Numbered from the stretch's first letter, positions 30,885 to 41,383 are shown. The stretch: 64,000 bases of DNA from Stutzerimonas stutzeri (GCF_015291885.1 NZ_CP036186.1:186001-250000); one strand, 5' to 3'. Translations and numbers: made by a program. The notes: a model not told the origin generated them from the sequence alone.

Positions 30885-31943
30885 ATGCCCAAGCCCAACG
30901 CCGCCTTGATCGACAACCGCAGCCTGCGCTGGGTTCCCCTGTTGCTTGCCGTCTGTCTGAATGGTTGCAGCTATTACAGCCAGCTCGCGGCTGGTCAGCT
31001 CGATCTGCTGCGCCAACGCCAGCCCATCGAAGCGTTGATCGCCGACGACACGGGCGACCCGGCGCTGCGACAACGCCTGGCCGAGGTGTTGCAGGCGCGC
31101 ACGTTCGCCAGCCAGGCGCTGAGCCTGCCGGACAATCGCAGCTATCGCCTCTACGCCGAGCTCGACCGACCCTATGTGGTGTGGAATCTGTTCGCCACCG
31201 AGGAGTTTTCGGTCAAGCCGCTGGAGCACTGCTTTCCCATCGCCGGCTGCGTTGCCTATCGCGGCTACTTTCGCCAGGGCGCAGCACGCGGCGAGGCGGC
31301 GCGGCTGCGGTTGCGCGGGCTGGATACCCATGTGGCGGGCGTCGAGGCCTATTCGACCCTGGGCTGGTTCGCCGACCCGCTGCTCAGCTCGATGCTGCGG
31401 CGCAACGACGAGCAGCTGGCGGCGCTGATCTTCCATGAGCTGGCCCATCAGCAGCTCTACCTGCCCGGTGACACGGCCTTCAATGAGTCCTACGCCACCT
31501 TCGTCGAGCGCGAGGGACTGCGGCAATGGCGTGTCAGCCGTGGACTGCCGGAGCAGGACGAGCAGGGCCGGGCGCGCTATCGGCAGCTGGTTGAGTTGTT
31601 GCTCGACGCCCGTGAGCGTCTGGACGGGCTGTATGCGTCGGGTCGTCCGGCGCCTGAGTTGCGTGCGCTCAAACAGGCTGAGTTCGCTGCGCTGCGCCAG
31701 CGCTATCGACACCTGCGTGACAGCCAGTGGAATGGCGACGCACGGTTCGATCGCTGGTTCGCCCAGCCGTTGAACAACGCCACGTTGTTGCCGTTCGGTC
31801 TGTACGACCGCTGGGTGCCGGCCTTTGCCGTGCTTTTCGAACAGAACGGCCGCGACTGGGCACGCTTTCACCAGGCGGTCGCGGCGCTCGCCAAATTGCC
31901 GGCCGACGAGCGGGAACCCGAGCTTTTGAAACTGGCCGACTGA
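30885..31943 (+). CDS. Lipoprotein putative aminopeptidase (PF10023-like)
   Basis: A 352-residue metallopeptidase-like protein. The lipobox LAVCLNGC puts the lipid on Cys28. The zinc motif HELAHQ lies at residues 184-189, with a third ligand Glu likely in FNESYATFVEREG ~20 residues later. This HExxH...NE arrangement and the length match the PF10023 putative aminopeptidase family. It should act in the periplasm, tethered to a membrane. The start lies 141 bases from the divergent lipoprotein gene. Substrates are unknown. Confidence 0.82.
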   Translation: MPKPNAALIDNRSLRWVPLLLAVCLNGCSYYSQLAAGQLDLLRQRQPIEALIADDTGDPALRQRLAEVLQARTFASQALSLPDNRSYRLYAELDRPYVVWNLFATEEFSVKPLEHCFPIAGCVAYRGYFRQGAARGEAARLRLRGLDTHVAGVEAYSTLGWFADPLLSSMLRRNDEQLAALIFHELAHQQLYLPGDTAFNESYATFVEREGLRQWRVSRGLPEQDEQGRARYRQLVELLLDARERLDGLYASGRPAPELRALKQAEFAALRQRYRHLRDSQWNGDARFDRWFAQPLNNATLLPFGLYDRWVPAFAVLFEQNGRDWARFHQAVAALAKLPADEREPELLKLAD

Positions 31944-32160
31944 TCAAGCGAAACGGCGCGCCCTGTTGCCTTGGGCGTTACGCGCCGTTATGCCTCATGC
32001 GTCGAAAATCTCCGATCTGCCGTTCATCGGCCGCGATACGCCTGTCCGCTGAACGGTGCGAATCGTTTTCCGAACCCTTCGGTCCTCTTTACTAGGTCGC
32101 CGATTTAACCGGCGGCGATCGCCCTGCGCCTGATACCCCACGCATAACAACGGAGGCTCC

Positions 32161-33330
32161 ATGGAGACCATTTCCGGAATTCTCGACAACAAAGGCACGC
32201 TACTGGAGAAGCAGAAGTTCACATGGAAGGAAATGGCCGGCAAGCCGATCAGCAAGCTGGATGATGATGCGTTTACCCGTGTGCGCATCATCCTCATGAA
32301 CGGCGTCGAAACCGATGCTTTGCGCCTGAGCCACGGCATCGCCCGCTTCAACAAGGATCTGCGCCTGCCGCTGGCGCAGATCCGCCGCACCGAGCAGCAC
32401 CAGGCGACCATGATCAACTGGCTGATCGGCGCCGACCACTCGCCGCTGGAAACCACTGTAGCCTACGAGCAGGTGGCCATCGAGGTGACCGCCGTCGTGG
32501 CGCAGAACGAGCCCGACCCCTACCAGGCGCAGACCTATCGCTTCGGCCTGCTGGAAGACTTCGATCACCTGTACCGCTACTCGGCGATGCTCGATCGCCT
32601 CGAGGGCAAGGATGCCAACAACATCCTGCAGGGCTATACCGACATCGTGCCCGGGCGGAAAACATCGGAACACCATCGTCATCCGGAAAACGACATCCGG
32701 GACAACTACGAGAAGAACTCCGCCGCGCTCATCACCAAGATCCACGCAGCGCTTATCACCGGCGCGGAATACCAGACCCACGACTACTACATGAACATCG
32801 GCCCGCTGTTCGCCGACCCGCTGGCGCGCCAGCTGTATGCCGAGATCGCCTCGGTGGAAGAGCAGCACGTGACCCAGTACGGCTCGCTCTCCGACCCCAG
32901 CGAAAGCCATATGGAGAAGTGGCTGGTGCACGAGGCGATGGAGGTCTACATGTATGCCAGCTGCGCCGAGCAGGAGACCAATCCGCGCATCAAGGCCATG
33001 TGGGAGCGCTTCCTCGACTATGAGCTGGGCCACCTCAATGTCGCCTGCGAATGGTTCAAGAAGCTCGAAGGCCGCGACCCGGCCGAGGTGCTCGCCGGCC
33101 CGCTGCCGAAGATGGTCGAGTTCAAGAGCCAGCGCGATTTCGTGCGCCAGGTGCTGGCCGCCGAGGTCAACCTGCGTACCGCCGGCCCCGCCTACGTGGA
33201 CAAGGCCAAGGAGCCGCAGTCCTCGCTGGATTACCGCAACCACCTCGCCTCGGAAGGGCTCGCCTCGGACATCGTCTCGGCGGGCTACCAGTGGGCGCCG
33301 GGTGGCGAACTGATGCGCAAGGCTTCCTGA
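32161..33330 (+). CDS. Large ferritin-like protein with two candidate diiron bundles
   Basis: A 389-residue soluble protein of unknown function. It contains two sets of carboxylate/histidine motifs of the kind used by ferritin-like four-helix bundles: RTEQHQ (about 77-81), YEQVAIE (102-108), LLEDFDH (130-136), and then VEEQHV (232-237), HEAMEVY (257-263) and DYELGH (286-291). A His-rich stretch SEHHRHPEND (169-178) lies between. No signal peptide. The ATG at 32161 has GGAGG upstream. It is 10 bases before a second ferritin-like gene, so the two form a pair. Function is not assigned. Confidence 0.7.
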   Translation: METISGILDNKGTLLEKQKFTWKEMAGKPISKLDDDAFTRVRIILMNGVETDALRLSHGIARFNKDLRLPLAQIRRTEQHQATMINWLIGADHSPLETTVAYEQVAIEVTAVVAQNEPDPYQAQTYRFGLLEDFDHLYRYSAMLDRLEGKDANNILQGYTDIVPGRKTSEHHRHPENDIRDNYEKNSAALITKIHAALITGAEYQTHDYYMNIGPLFADPLARQLYAEIASVEEQHVTQYGSLSDPSESHMEKWLVHEAMEVYMYASCAEQETNPRIKAMWERFLDYELGHLNVACEWFKKLEGRDPAEVLAGPLPKMVEFKSQRDFVRQVLAAEVNLRTAGPAYVDKAKEPQSSLDYRNHLASEGLASDIVSAGYQWAPGGELMRKAS

Positions 33331-33340
33331 GGAGACGATC

Positions 33341-34063
33341 ATGGCTACAGCAGCGAAAGTGGGTTCCAACTTCACCGGCGTGCAGATGTCCCCGAAGGAC
33401 ACCAAGCGCCTGCTCGACGCCGTCAACGAGATTCATCCGGATGTGCCGGGCGACGAACGTGGCATGTTGGTCGAACGCGCCGAGCGCGCCGCCGAGGCCG
33501 ACCGTATTGGCTCGGTGCCGGTACCAGGTTCGGCGAAGGGCATGCTCAAGACCGGCTTCGACATGATGCGAGGCAAGAGCCCTGAGGTGTTCCTCGACAA
33601 GCTGGGCGAGCGCCTGGCCTACGAACGTAACGGGGTGCGGTTGTACGAGGCGATGATCGCCAAGGTCAAAGGCCTCGATACGCCGGATTCGGCGCTGATC
33701 GACATGCTGATGCATATCCGCGACGAGGAGCACGAGCACATGATGCTGGTGCATCAGGCCATCGAAACCCTCGGCGCCGACCCGACGTCGCAGACGCCTT
33801 GCGCCGATGTGGTTGGGGCAATGGCGCTGGGTATTGTCAACGTGCTGACCGATCCGCGAACCAATGTCGATCAATGCCTCAACGCACTGTTGACGGTGGA
33901 GCTGGCGGATAACGCCGCCTGGGAATTGCTGATCGAGCTGGCGCAGGCGGCCGGTCATCCGAACATCGCCGACAGCTTCGTCAAGGCCAAGACCCAGGAA
34001 GACGATCATCTGGTGAAGATCAAGACGTTGATGCGTCGGGATCTGATCATGCAGACCAAGTAA
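33341..34063 (+). CDS. Ferritin-like protein (second of a pair)
   Basis: A 240-residue protein. An amino-terminal ~80 residues lead into a helical domain with candidate metal residues in LAYERNGVRLYEAM (Glu95, Glu103), IRDEEHEHMMLVHQ (Glu129 to His133), VELADNAAWELLIEL and QEDDHLVKIK, the spacing of a ferritin/rubrerythrin-like four-helix bundle. It follows the larger ferritin-like gene by 10 bases (AGGAGA ribosome site) and is closed by a terminator at 34088. It could store or oxidise iron or detoxify peroxide; none of these is shown. Confidence 0.7.
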   Translation: MATAAKVGSNFTGVQMSPKDTKRLLDAVNEIHPDVPGDERGMLVERAERAAEADRIGSVPVPGSAKGMLKTGFDMMRGKSPEVFLDKLGERLAYERNGVRLYEAMIAKVKGLDTPDSALIDMLMHIRDEEHEHMMLVHQAIETLGADPTSQTPCADVVGAMALGIVNVLTDPRTNVDQCLNALLTVELADNAAWELLIELAQAAGHPNIADSFVKAKTQEDDHLVKIKTLMRRDLIMQTK

Positions 34064-34087
34064 TCGCGTGCAAGCGTGACGCTTTGG

Positions 34088-34120
34088 CGCACACCACCGA
34101 AAGGGGTGTGCGTCTTTTTT
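34088..34120 (+). terminator. Intrinsic terminator of the ferritin-like pair
   Basis: GCGCACACC...GGTGTGCGT with a short loop is followed by CTTTTTT, 25 bases after the stop codon. Confidence 0.9.
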
Positions 34121-34240
34121 ATGGGCGGGGAAAGGTGATGCGGCGTTAGGGGCGTTATCGGCTTTTGTAGCGGCCGATTTCCGAGCTGCTTGGGAGCTTG
34201 GTTTCGCGGCGATTTTCAAGGTAGTTGTCGCGTGAGCGTG

Positions 34241-35290
34241 TCACGCTGCCTTTGATGTTTGCTGCAGTACCGCTTCCCGCTCAGGGTTCAGGCACACGAT
34301 CGGTGCCAGTGACCAGTTCCTGATGTCGCCGCTCCAGCGCTCCGGGTACCGTGCGCGTGCCGCCTCGTACAGCTCGATACGCTTGCGCAGCAGCTCTTCC
34401 GCTTGGCCGGTATGTCGCTGCGCCGGGGTCACGAACTTCAGGGCGCTGTGGCGATGTTCATGGTTGTACCAGTCCACGAAGCGGTTCACCCAGCTCCTGG
34501 CCTGCTCCAGCGTGTCGAAGGGCCGCTCCGGCCACAGCGGGCAGTACTTCGCCGTGCGGAACAGGGCCTCGGCATAGGCGTTGTCATTGCTCACCCGCGG
34601 GCGGCTGAACGAGGGCATCACACCCAGGTTCTGCATGGCCGCCAGCATGGTCGAGCCCTTCATCGCGCTGCCGTTGTCCGAGTGCAGTACCAGCGGCTGG
34701 CCTGCCCGCTGTTCACGTAGGCAGGCCTGGCGTAGCAGCTGGGCGGCCTGCTCGGCGCTTTCACTTTCATGCACCTCGTTGGCCACCAGCTTGCGGCTGT
34801 AGACGTCCTTGATCATGTACCAGTAGAAGTAACGGCCCTTGACCGTGGTCGGCAGCCAGGTGATGTCCCAGCACCACAGCTGGTTCGGGCCGTCGGCCAC
34901 ATGGGTCGTCAGCGCTCGTTTCACCGGTGGGCGACTGCGGCCGCGCGGATGCTGCTGTTCGGCTTCCTTCAGCACCCGGTAGAAGGTCGACTCCGAGGCC
35001 AGCCAGGTGCCCTGATCGGCCAGCCGCGCCACGATCTGCTGCGGCGGCAGGCTGGCAAACTCGGGCTGGTTGGCGGCCTCCAGCACGCGGCGGCGCTCTT
35101 GCGGACTCAGCTTGTTGGCCGGCTCAGCTCGTTGTGCCGAAGGACGCCGATCCTCCGGGCAGTGCTGCCAGCGCTGCAGGCTGCGCAACGACAGGCCCAG
35201 TTCGGCGCAGGCCTGCGCCCGCCGCGCTCCCGCCGCCACGGCTTCCTCGATCAACTGCAGGGTTTCACGGCGATCCGGGGCGCTGATCAT
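34241..35290 (-). CDS. IS3-family transposase OrfB (DDE integrase)
   Basis: A 349-residue transposase. An amino-terminal helix-turn-helix (about 15-40, ACAELGLSLRSLQRW) is followed by a second DNA-binding region and the rve integrase core, with catalytic Asp in WCWDITW, Asp in LHSDNGSAM and Glu in NAYAEALFRTAKY, the DDE triad. It starts inside the orfA stop codon (ATGA), so here it is made by translational coupling rather than an obvious -1 frameshift. Confidence 0.93.
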   Translation of the reverse strand: MISAPDRRETLQLIEEAVAAGARRAQACAELGLSLRSLQRWQHCPEDRRPSAQRAEPANKLSPQERRRVLEAANQPEFASLPPQQIVARLADQGTWLASESTFYRVLKEAEQQHPRGRSRPPVKRALTTHVADGPNQLWCWDITWLPTTVKGRYFYWYMIKDVYSRKLVANEVHESESAEQAAQLLRQACLREQRAGQPLVLHSDNGSAMKGSTMLAAMQNLGVMPSFSRPRVSNDNAYAEALFRTAKYCPLWPERPFDTLEQARSWVNRFVDWYNHEHRHSALKFVTPAQRHTGQAEELLRKRIELYEAARARYPERWSGDIRNWSLAPIVCLNPEREAVLQQTSKAA

Positions 35291-35808
35291 TCGTCCTCGT
35301 CCTTCCCCCAGAGCGCCTCGGCTTTTTTTCGCAACACCAGCAGGGCCGCGGTTTCTGCCAGCGCCGCATCCTTGCGCCGCAGCTCACGCTCCAGCTGCTT
35401 GATGCGCTTCTTCGCGGCCTTTTCCTCTTCGCGCTCGCGCCGGGTCTTGCTTGGCTGAACCGAGCCGTTGGCCTGCTCGCAGGCTTCGCGCCAGGCCTTA
35501 ATCTGCTCGACATACAGGCCTTTGCGCCGGCAGTACTCCGCCAGCTCGGCCGCATTGAGGCTGGCGCTTTCCAGCACCACCCGAAACTTGTCCTGGCTCG
35601 ACCACTGGTCGGCCTGCTGTCCATCTCCCGGCACCACTGCTCCCGCTGCTCTGGCCTGTTTGCGCCAAGCATACAGGGTGGCATCGGTAATGCCTGTCGC
35701 TTCCACCAGCTCCGGCACCGTCCGGTTCAAGGGCGGCATCATTTGCCGCACCACCCACTCCCGATGCTCTATCGAATAACGCGCCACACGGCTCTCACTT
35801 CCGCCCAC
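35287..35808 (-). CDS. IS3-family transposase OrfA
   Basis: A 173-residue DNA-binding subunit starting at GTG 35808. An amino-terminal helix-turn-helix is visible (ELVEATGITDATLYAWRKQ, about 33-51), a second region with NAAELAEYCRRKGLYVEQI resembles another helix-turn-helix, and the carboxy third is a long charged coiled coil (REREEEKAAKKRIKQLEREL), as is usual for OrfA multimerisation. Confidence 0.88.
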   Translation of the reverse strand: MGGSESRVARYSIEHREWVVRQMMPPLNRTVPELVEATGITDATLYAWRKQARAAGAVVPGDGQQADQWSSQDKFRVVLESASLNAAELAEYCRRKGLYVEQIKAWREACEQANGSVQPSKTRREREEEKAAKKRIKQLERELRRKDAALAETAALLVLRKKAEALWGKDEDE

Positions 35809-35857
35809 CGACCAAGACTCATCGAATCAACTCACACGACAACTATCCTGACGCGGC

Positions 35858-36080
35858 GGGTTCGCCCTGCTGGGCGAGTCACTTTTTCCAGGCGCGGAAA
35901 AAGTAACCAAAAACGCTTTGCCCCTGCATCCGGCCCTGCGCTTCGCTCCGGGTTCGTTCACTACGCCGCCGCTCCGAGGGTCGCCGTACAAGGGCCATCC
36001 ATGGCCCTATACGGCTCTCGCCGCATCCCTGCGGCTCGCCCCTCTCCACGACGGCTTCGTTCACCCTCCTGAAGGGGCAT
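35858..36080 (+). repeat. Long Pseudomonas-type repeat, copy 1
   Basis: A ~220-base non-coding unit beginning TTCGCCCTGCTGGGCGAGT, with a hairpin CTTTTTCC...GGAAAAAG, the middle landmark AAGGGCCATCCATGGCCCT and CACCCTCCTGA near the end. It starts 12 bases outside the IS right end. Open frames across it (for example 35879-36127 minus) have the low-complexity, Arg/Pro/Ser-rich look of non-genes. An inverted relative is at 36289-36544. Confidence 0.8.
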
Positions 36081-36288
36081 TTGGAGTCGCCTGAATCCCT
36101 GTGCACAAAAAGCGTTATTAAAGCCAAGCCAAGAATTCGTTAATTGTCCCCAAGCCCCTTGAGTAGAAAGCTGCCCCCGGCGCTACCGCGCTGCTCAATG
36201 CGTCTGCCATAGGATTGCAGCAGCGGCTCCCGGGCTACTGGGATTGTCGTGTTCTTGCTTTTGTTCGCACGGAGTATCAGGCGATACG

Positions 36289-36544
36289 CAAGCGCCCCAT
36301 CAGGAGGGTGAGTGGAATCGCTGTGTAAGGGGTTGAGCCGCAAGGATGCGGCGAAAGGACTGGGCGTCCCCGCTTAAAGGGCCATGGATGGCCCTTGTAA
36401 GCCGACCCCTGGAGCAGCGATGGAGCGAACGTACCCCGCGCGAAGCGCGGGGCCGGATGGCAGGGGCAAGACCTTTTGGTTTCTTTTGGTGGGGCCGGCC
36501 ATCCGGGCGACTGCCAAAAGAAACTCGCCCAGCAGGGCGAAACC
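36289..36544 (-). repeat. Long Pseudomonas-type repeat, copy 2 (inverted)
   Basis: Read on the minus strand it has the same landmarks in the same order as copy 1: TTCGCCCTGCTGGGCGAGT, a hairpin (here TTTCTTTTGG...CCAAAAGAAA), TGCCCCTGCCATCCGGCC, AAGGGCCATCCATGGCCCT, GCCGCATCCTTGCGGCTC and CACCCTCCTGA. Overall it is diverged, but the ends, the central palindrome and the hairpin are kept. Between the copies lie 208 bases with nothing recognised. Confidence 0.8.
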
Positions 36545-36683
36545 AAGCCTTCAGGCAACTCGCCAACAGCCATGAAGCAAACCGTTCATCCAACGCACCC
36601 AGCCTTGCCTGGCCGGAAAAGACAAAGAAAAAGGGGTGCCGCCTGCGCGAACACCCCTCCTCAACGATCACCGGGCTAGCCGG

Positions 36684-37087
36684 TCAATCGTTCCCGACAC
36701 TCGCCGTTTGCACGGTACAGCCCCAGACTTCCAGCGCCGGCTGGTCCGCTTGTGGCGGGCCGAGCCATTCGCTCATGGCGTGGCAACGCTGGTCAAAACA
36801 CAGTTGGTAATCCCCTGCCTCGGGGGTTCGCCCCAGGCGCAGGAGTGGCAACGCAGGCATCTGGCGCTGGTAGTGCCAGGCCCCGTCGCGCAGTTCGGCG
36901 TCATCCGGGATTTCCATCCCGGCACCAGAACCCTTGACCCGCGCTTCGCCGAGCAGCAGCCCGTCCGGCGTCACGCGGTAATCCTCTTCCCAGCGGATCT
37001 TCTCGATGGTGTGGTTCCACGCCAGGGTGAAGGCGGGGGCGGGCACTTCGGCCCACACCACGCCTGCCAGCCCCAGGCACAGACCGA

Positions 37088-37091
<4 letters not shown>
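36684..37091 (-). CDS. DUF1850 family protein
   Basis: A 135-residue secreted protein with a short hydrophobic amino segment ending VWA (about 1-14), then FTLAWNHTIEKIRWEEDYRV, the usual DUF1850 opening. DUF1850 genes typically follow TRAP-TAXI permease genes, and this one overlaps the permease stop by four bases (ATGA). It may assist the transporter in the periplasm; no function is proven. Confidence 0.85.
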
Positions 37092-39112
<2,021 letters not shown>

Positions 39113-39144
39113 GGGAATCACTCTCTCACTGCAAGGGGATGCCT

Positions 39145-39192
39145 GTAGAAGCAGGTTTGCCGACTAGGCGACGCGGGCAAGCCTGCTGCTAC
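39145..39192. repeat. Intercistronic hairpin within the TRAP-TAXI operon
   Basis: GTAGAAGCAGGTTTGCC and GGCAAGCCTGCTGCTAC form arms with a few bulges around a 13-base loop, between the solute-binding gene and the permease gene. Such a stem can stabilise the upstream message or reduce read-through. Confidence 0.6.
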
Positions 39193-39238
39193 AAGGAGCG
39201 GGCTGGAGCAGGCGTTAAGGCCTGCTCTGCCCGTCTGG

Positions 39239-40192
39239 TTACTTGAGTACCCCGGCTTCCTTGTAGAAGCGCTCGGCACCCGGATGCAGCGGAATCGGCA
39301 GGTTCTGGGTGGCGTTTTCCAGCTTGATGTCCTTGGCCGCAGAGTGGGCGTTGCCCAGTGCAGACAGGTTGTCGAACATCAGCTTGGTCATCTGATAAGC
39401 CACTTCATCGGAGACCTTCTCGTGGGTCACCAGGATGTTGGTGATGGCCACGGTGGGAACGTCGGCGTCCTGACCGTCGTAGGTGCCGGCCGGGATCACG
39501 CCCGCCAGATAGGCGTCGCTGGCGATCTTCTCGACCACTTCGGCCGGGATCTCGACGAAAGTCACCGGCATGGTGCTGGCCAGGTCGCGGATGGCGGCCA
39601 TGCCCAGGCCCGAGGACTGCAGGGTGGCGTCCAGCTGGCGGTTCTTGATCAGCTCGACCGACTCGGCGTAGGGCAGGAATTCGACGCGGCCCATGTCCTT
39701 GTAGTCCAGACCGGCGGCCTTGAAGATCGCACGGGCGTTGAGCTCAGTGCCGGACTTCGGCGCGCCGACGGAGATGCGCTTGCCCTTCAGGTCTTCCAGG
39801 GTCTTGATGCCCGATTCGGCGCTGGCGACGATCTGAATGTAGTTGTTGTAGGTGCCGGCGATGGCGCGCAGACGCTTGAGCGGAGCCTTGAAGCCGGCGT
39901 CTTCGACACCGTTCCAGGCGTCATCCACGGAATCACCCAGGGAGAAGGCCAGTTCGCCACGACCGGCTTGCAGCAGGTTTAGGTTTTCCACCGAAGCCTT
40001 GGTGGCCTGTACCGAGGTCTTGGCGCCGTCGATCTTGTTGTACTGCTGCGACAGGGCCACGCCGATCGGGTAGTACACACCGCTGGTGCCGCCGGTGAGG
40101 ATGTTGATGAAGGTCGGCGCAGCGACGGCTGCAGTGCTGGCGGTGAAGGCTGCAGCGGCAGCAAGCAGGCCCAGGCGTTTGGTCAGTCTCAT
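39239..40192 (-). CDS. TAXI-family TRAP solute-binding protein
   Basis: A 317-residue periplasmic receptor. A signal peptide (about 1-25, cut after AVA) is followed by FINILTGGTSGVYYPIG, the TAXI family hallmark, then AFSLGDSVDDAWNG and GKRISVGAPKSGTELNARAI. It is the first gene of the operon with the permease and DUF1850. TAXI proteins deliver small organic acids to the permease; the ligand is not predictable here. Confidence 0.94.
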   Translation of the reverse strand: MRLTKRLGLLAAAAAFTASTAAVAAPTFINILTGGTSGVYYPIGVALSQQYNKIDGAKTSVQATKASVENLNLLQAGRGELAFSLGDSVDDAWNGVEDAGFKAPLKRLRAIAGTYNNYIQIVASAESGIKTLEDLKGKRISVGAPKSGTELNARAIFKAAGLDYKDMGRVEFLPYAESVELIKNRQLDATLQSSGLGMAAIRDLASTMPVTFVEIPAEVVEKIASDAYLAGVIPAGTYDGQDADVPTVAITNILVTHEKVSDEVAYQMTKLMFDNLSALGNAHSAAKDIKLENATQNLPIPLHPGAERFYKEAGVLK

Positions 40193-40548
40193 GGGTGGAT
40201 CTCCGTTTCGTTGTTATTGGCTTACGCAGCATGGATGACGATAGACGATGCCGCGTTCGGGAACGCGCCAGACGAGCAAGCGGAGGGGCGATGGCTCCGG
40301 GGCAGGACCCGGACGTGTGATATCGCTGGCAGCTCTTCTTGTCGTTGGAATCGCATCGAGCACATTGCCATTAGCAGAAGCCGTGCCAGCTAACGTGAAG
40401 GCTCTAGACTGCGGGTGATGGCTCACCTCCAGCCCGCTATCGGCGGAAATCCGCCTATAGCTAGCCATTGATAGGCGGGTTCTCGCTCATGTGCTGGCGA
40501 ACCTTGCCGCCACCCGGCCTTCGAATGCCTGACGGGATGGGAGGGTGC
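40193..40548. other. Intergenic region, 356 bases
   Basis: The region lies between the divergent TAXI gene and the helix-hairpin-helix gene and should hold promoters for both. No named site, repeat or RNA was recognised. Confidence 0.4.
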
Positions 40549-41019
40549 ATGGCAGGTGAAGTCGCGGCAGAAGATCTGGGCATCGACGTGGCTCAGGGCG
40601 AAGTCGAGCTGTTCAAATGGTTCATTGCCAGTTTCTTGTTTGGCAAGCGTATCCAGCGCGGCATTGCAGCCGAGGCGCATCGGGTGCTTGTCGAGCGCAA
40701 TCATCTCGATACGCCGAGCAAGCTGCTTGGTTGCGGACATCGCAGGCTGGTGCAGCTGCTCGGCCAGGCTCGCTACGTGCGTTACGACGAATCCACTGCA
40801 GCGCGGCTGCTGAAACTATGCGAAAAGCTGGAAAGCGAGTATTCAGGCAGCCTGAGTCGCCTGCGCGAGCTTGGTGAGACACGCAGCGGGGTGGAAAGGC
40901 GTCTGCAGGAATTCGAAGGAGTGGGACCGAAGACCGTCGAGATCTTCATGCGTGAGGCGGCGCGGGTCTGGTTTGTGAGCGCGCCGGACGGCGCTTGCCA
41001 AGGCCAACCGAACGGTTAG
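40549..41019 (+). CDS. Helix-hairpin-helix protein, endonuclease III-like
   Basis: A 156-residue protein resembling the central part of HhH-GPD base-excision glycosylases: LFKWFIASFLFGKRIQRGIA, then LGQARYVRYDESTAARL, then the hairpin LQEFEGVGPKTVEIFMREA with a Lys at the position used by endonuclease III. The region that would carry the catalytic Asp (the D of GPD) and any iron-sulfur cluster is missing; the protein ends ~20 residues later. The ATG at 40549 has GAGG upstream. It may bind DNA without cleaving it. Confidence 0.65.
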   Translation: MAGEVAAEDLGIDVAQGEVELFKWFIASFLFGKRIQRGIAAEAHRVLVERNHLDTPSKLLGCGHRRLVQLLGQARYVRYDESTAARLLKLCEKLESEYSGSLSRLRELGETRSGVERRLQEFEGVGPKTVEIFMREAARVWFVSAPDGACQGQPNG

Positions 41020-41049
41020 AGTGGCGCCATTGCACTGCCGAAGTCCGCC

Positions 41050-41292
41050 ATGCGCATTTTCCTGCTCGCCTTCAGTCTGCTCCTGCCCATCGCGGCCAGC
41101 GCCGCGCCGGCGCCCTATCACCAATGGCAGAGCAAGCTCGACGGCACCATCATCTGCCGCCAGACCTCCCCGGGCGAAGGCTGGGAGCAGCTCGACGGCC
41201 GACCCTTCCGCGACCTCAATTGCACCATGCCCGCTGCGCGCATCGACCGCCCGAGCAGCGTGCCGGGGTTCCGTCCGCAGCCGGGACGCTGA
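41050..41292 (+). CDS. Small secreted protein of unknown function
   Basis: An 80-residue protein with a clear signal peptide (MRIFLLAFSLLLPIAASAAP, about 1-18) and a short mature part with two Cys (about 36 and 58) that may pair, and the motif QTSPGEGWEQLDGRPF. Starts 30 bases after the preceding stop, so may share its transcript. No family recognised. Confidence 0.65.
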   Translation: MRIFLLAFSLLLPIAASAAPAPYHQWQSKLDGTIICRQTSPGEGWEQLDGRPFRDLNCTMPAARIDRPSSVPGFRPQPGR

Positions 41293-41383
41293 GTTGGCCG
41301 GCACTTTCCGGGCCTGCATATCGAACGCTGACGCCGCTTCACATAGACGCCTGCCGGCGATTGCGTCCTTGGCACTGTAAATC

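Larger units (their letters stand above)
34222..35845 (-). mobile_element. IS3-family insertion sequence
   Basis: A ~1.62 kb element bounded by 15-base inverted repeats, TAGTTGTCGCGTGAG at 34222-34236 and its near-complement at 35831-35845 (one mismatch), enclosing orfA and orfB transposase genes that overlap by ATGA. No direct target repeat is apparent at the ends (AGG on the left, TCC on the right). Both reading frames are intact, so the element may be active. Confidence 0.85.

Noticed and set aside
35879..36671. Several short frames across the long repeats, resembling hypothetical proteins
   Set aside because: The repeat is kept as structured DNA in both orientations, while the frames differ between copies; composition is Arg/Ser/Pro-rich with no protein features.
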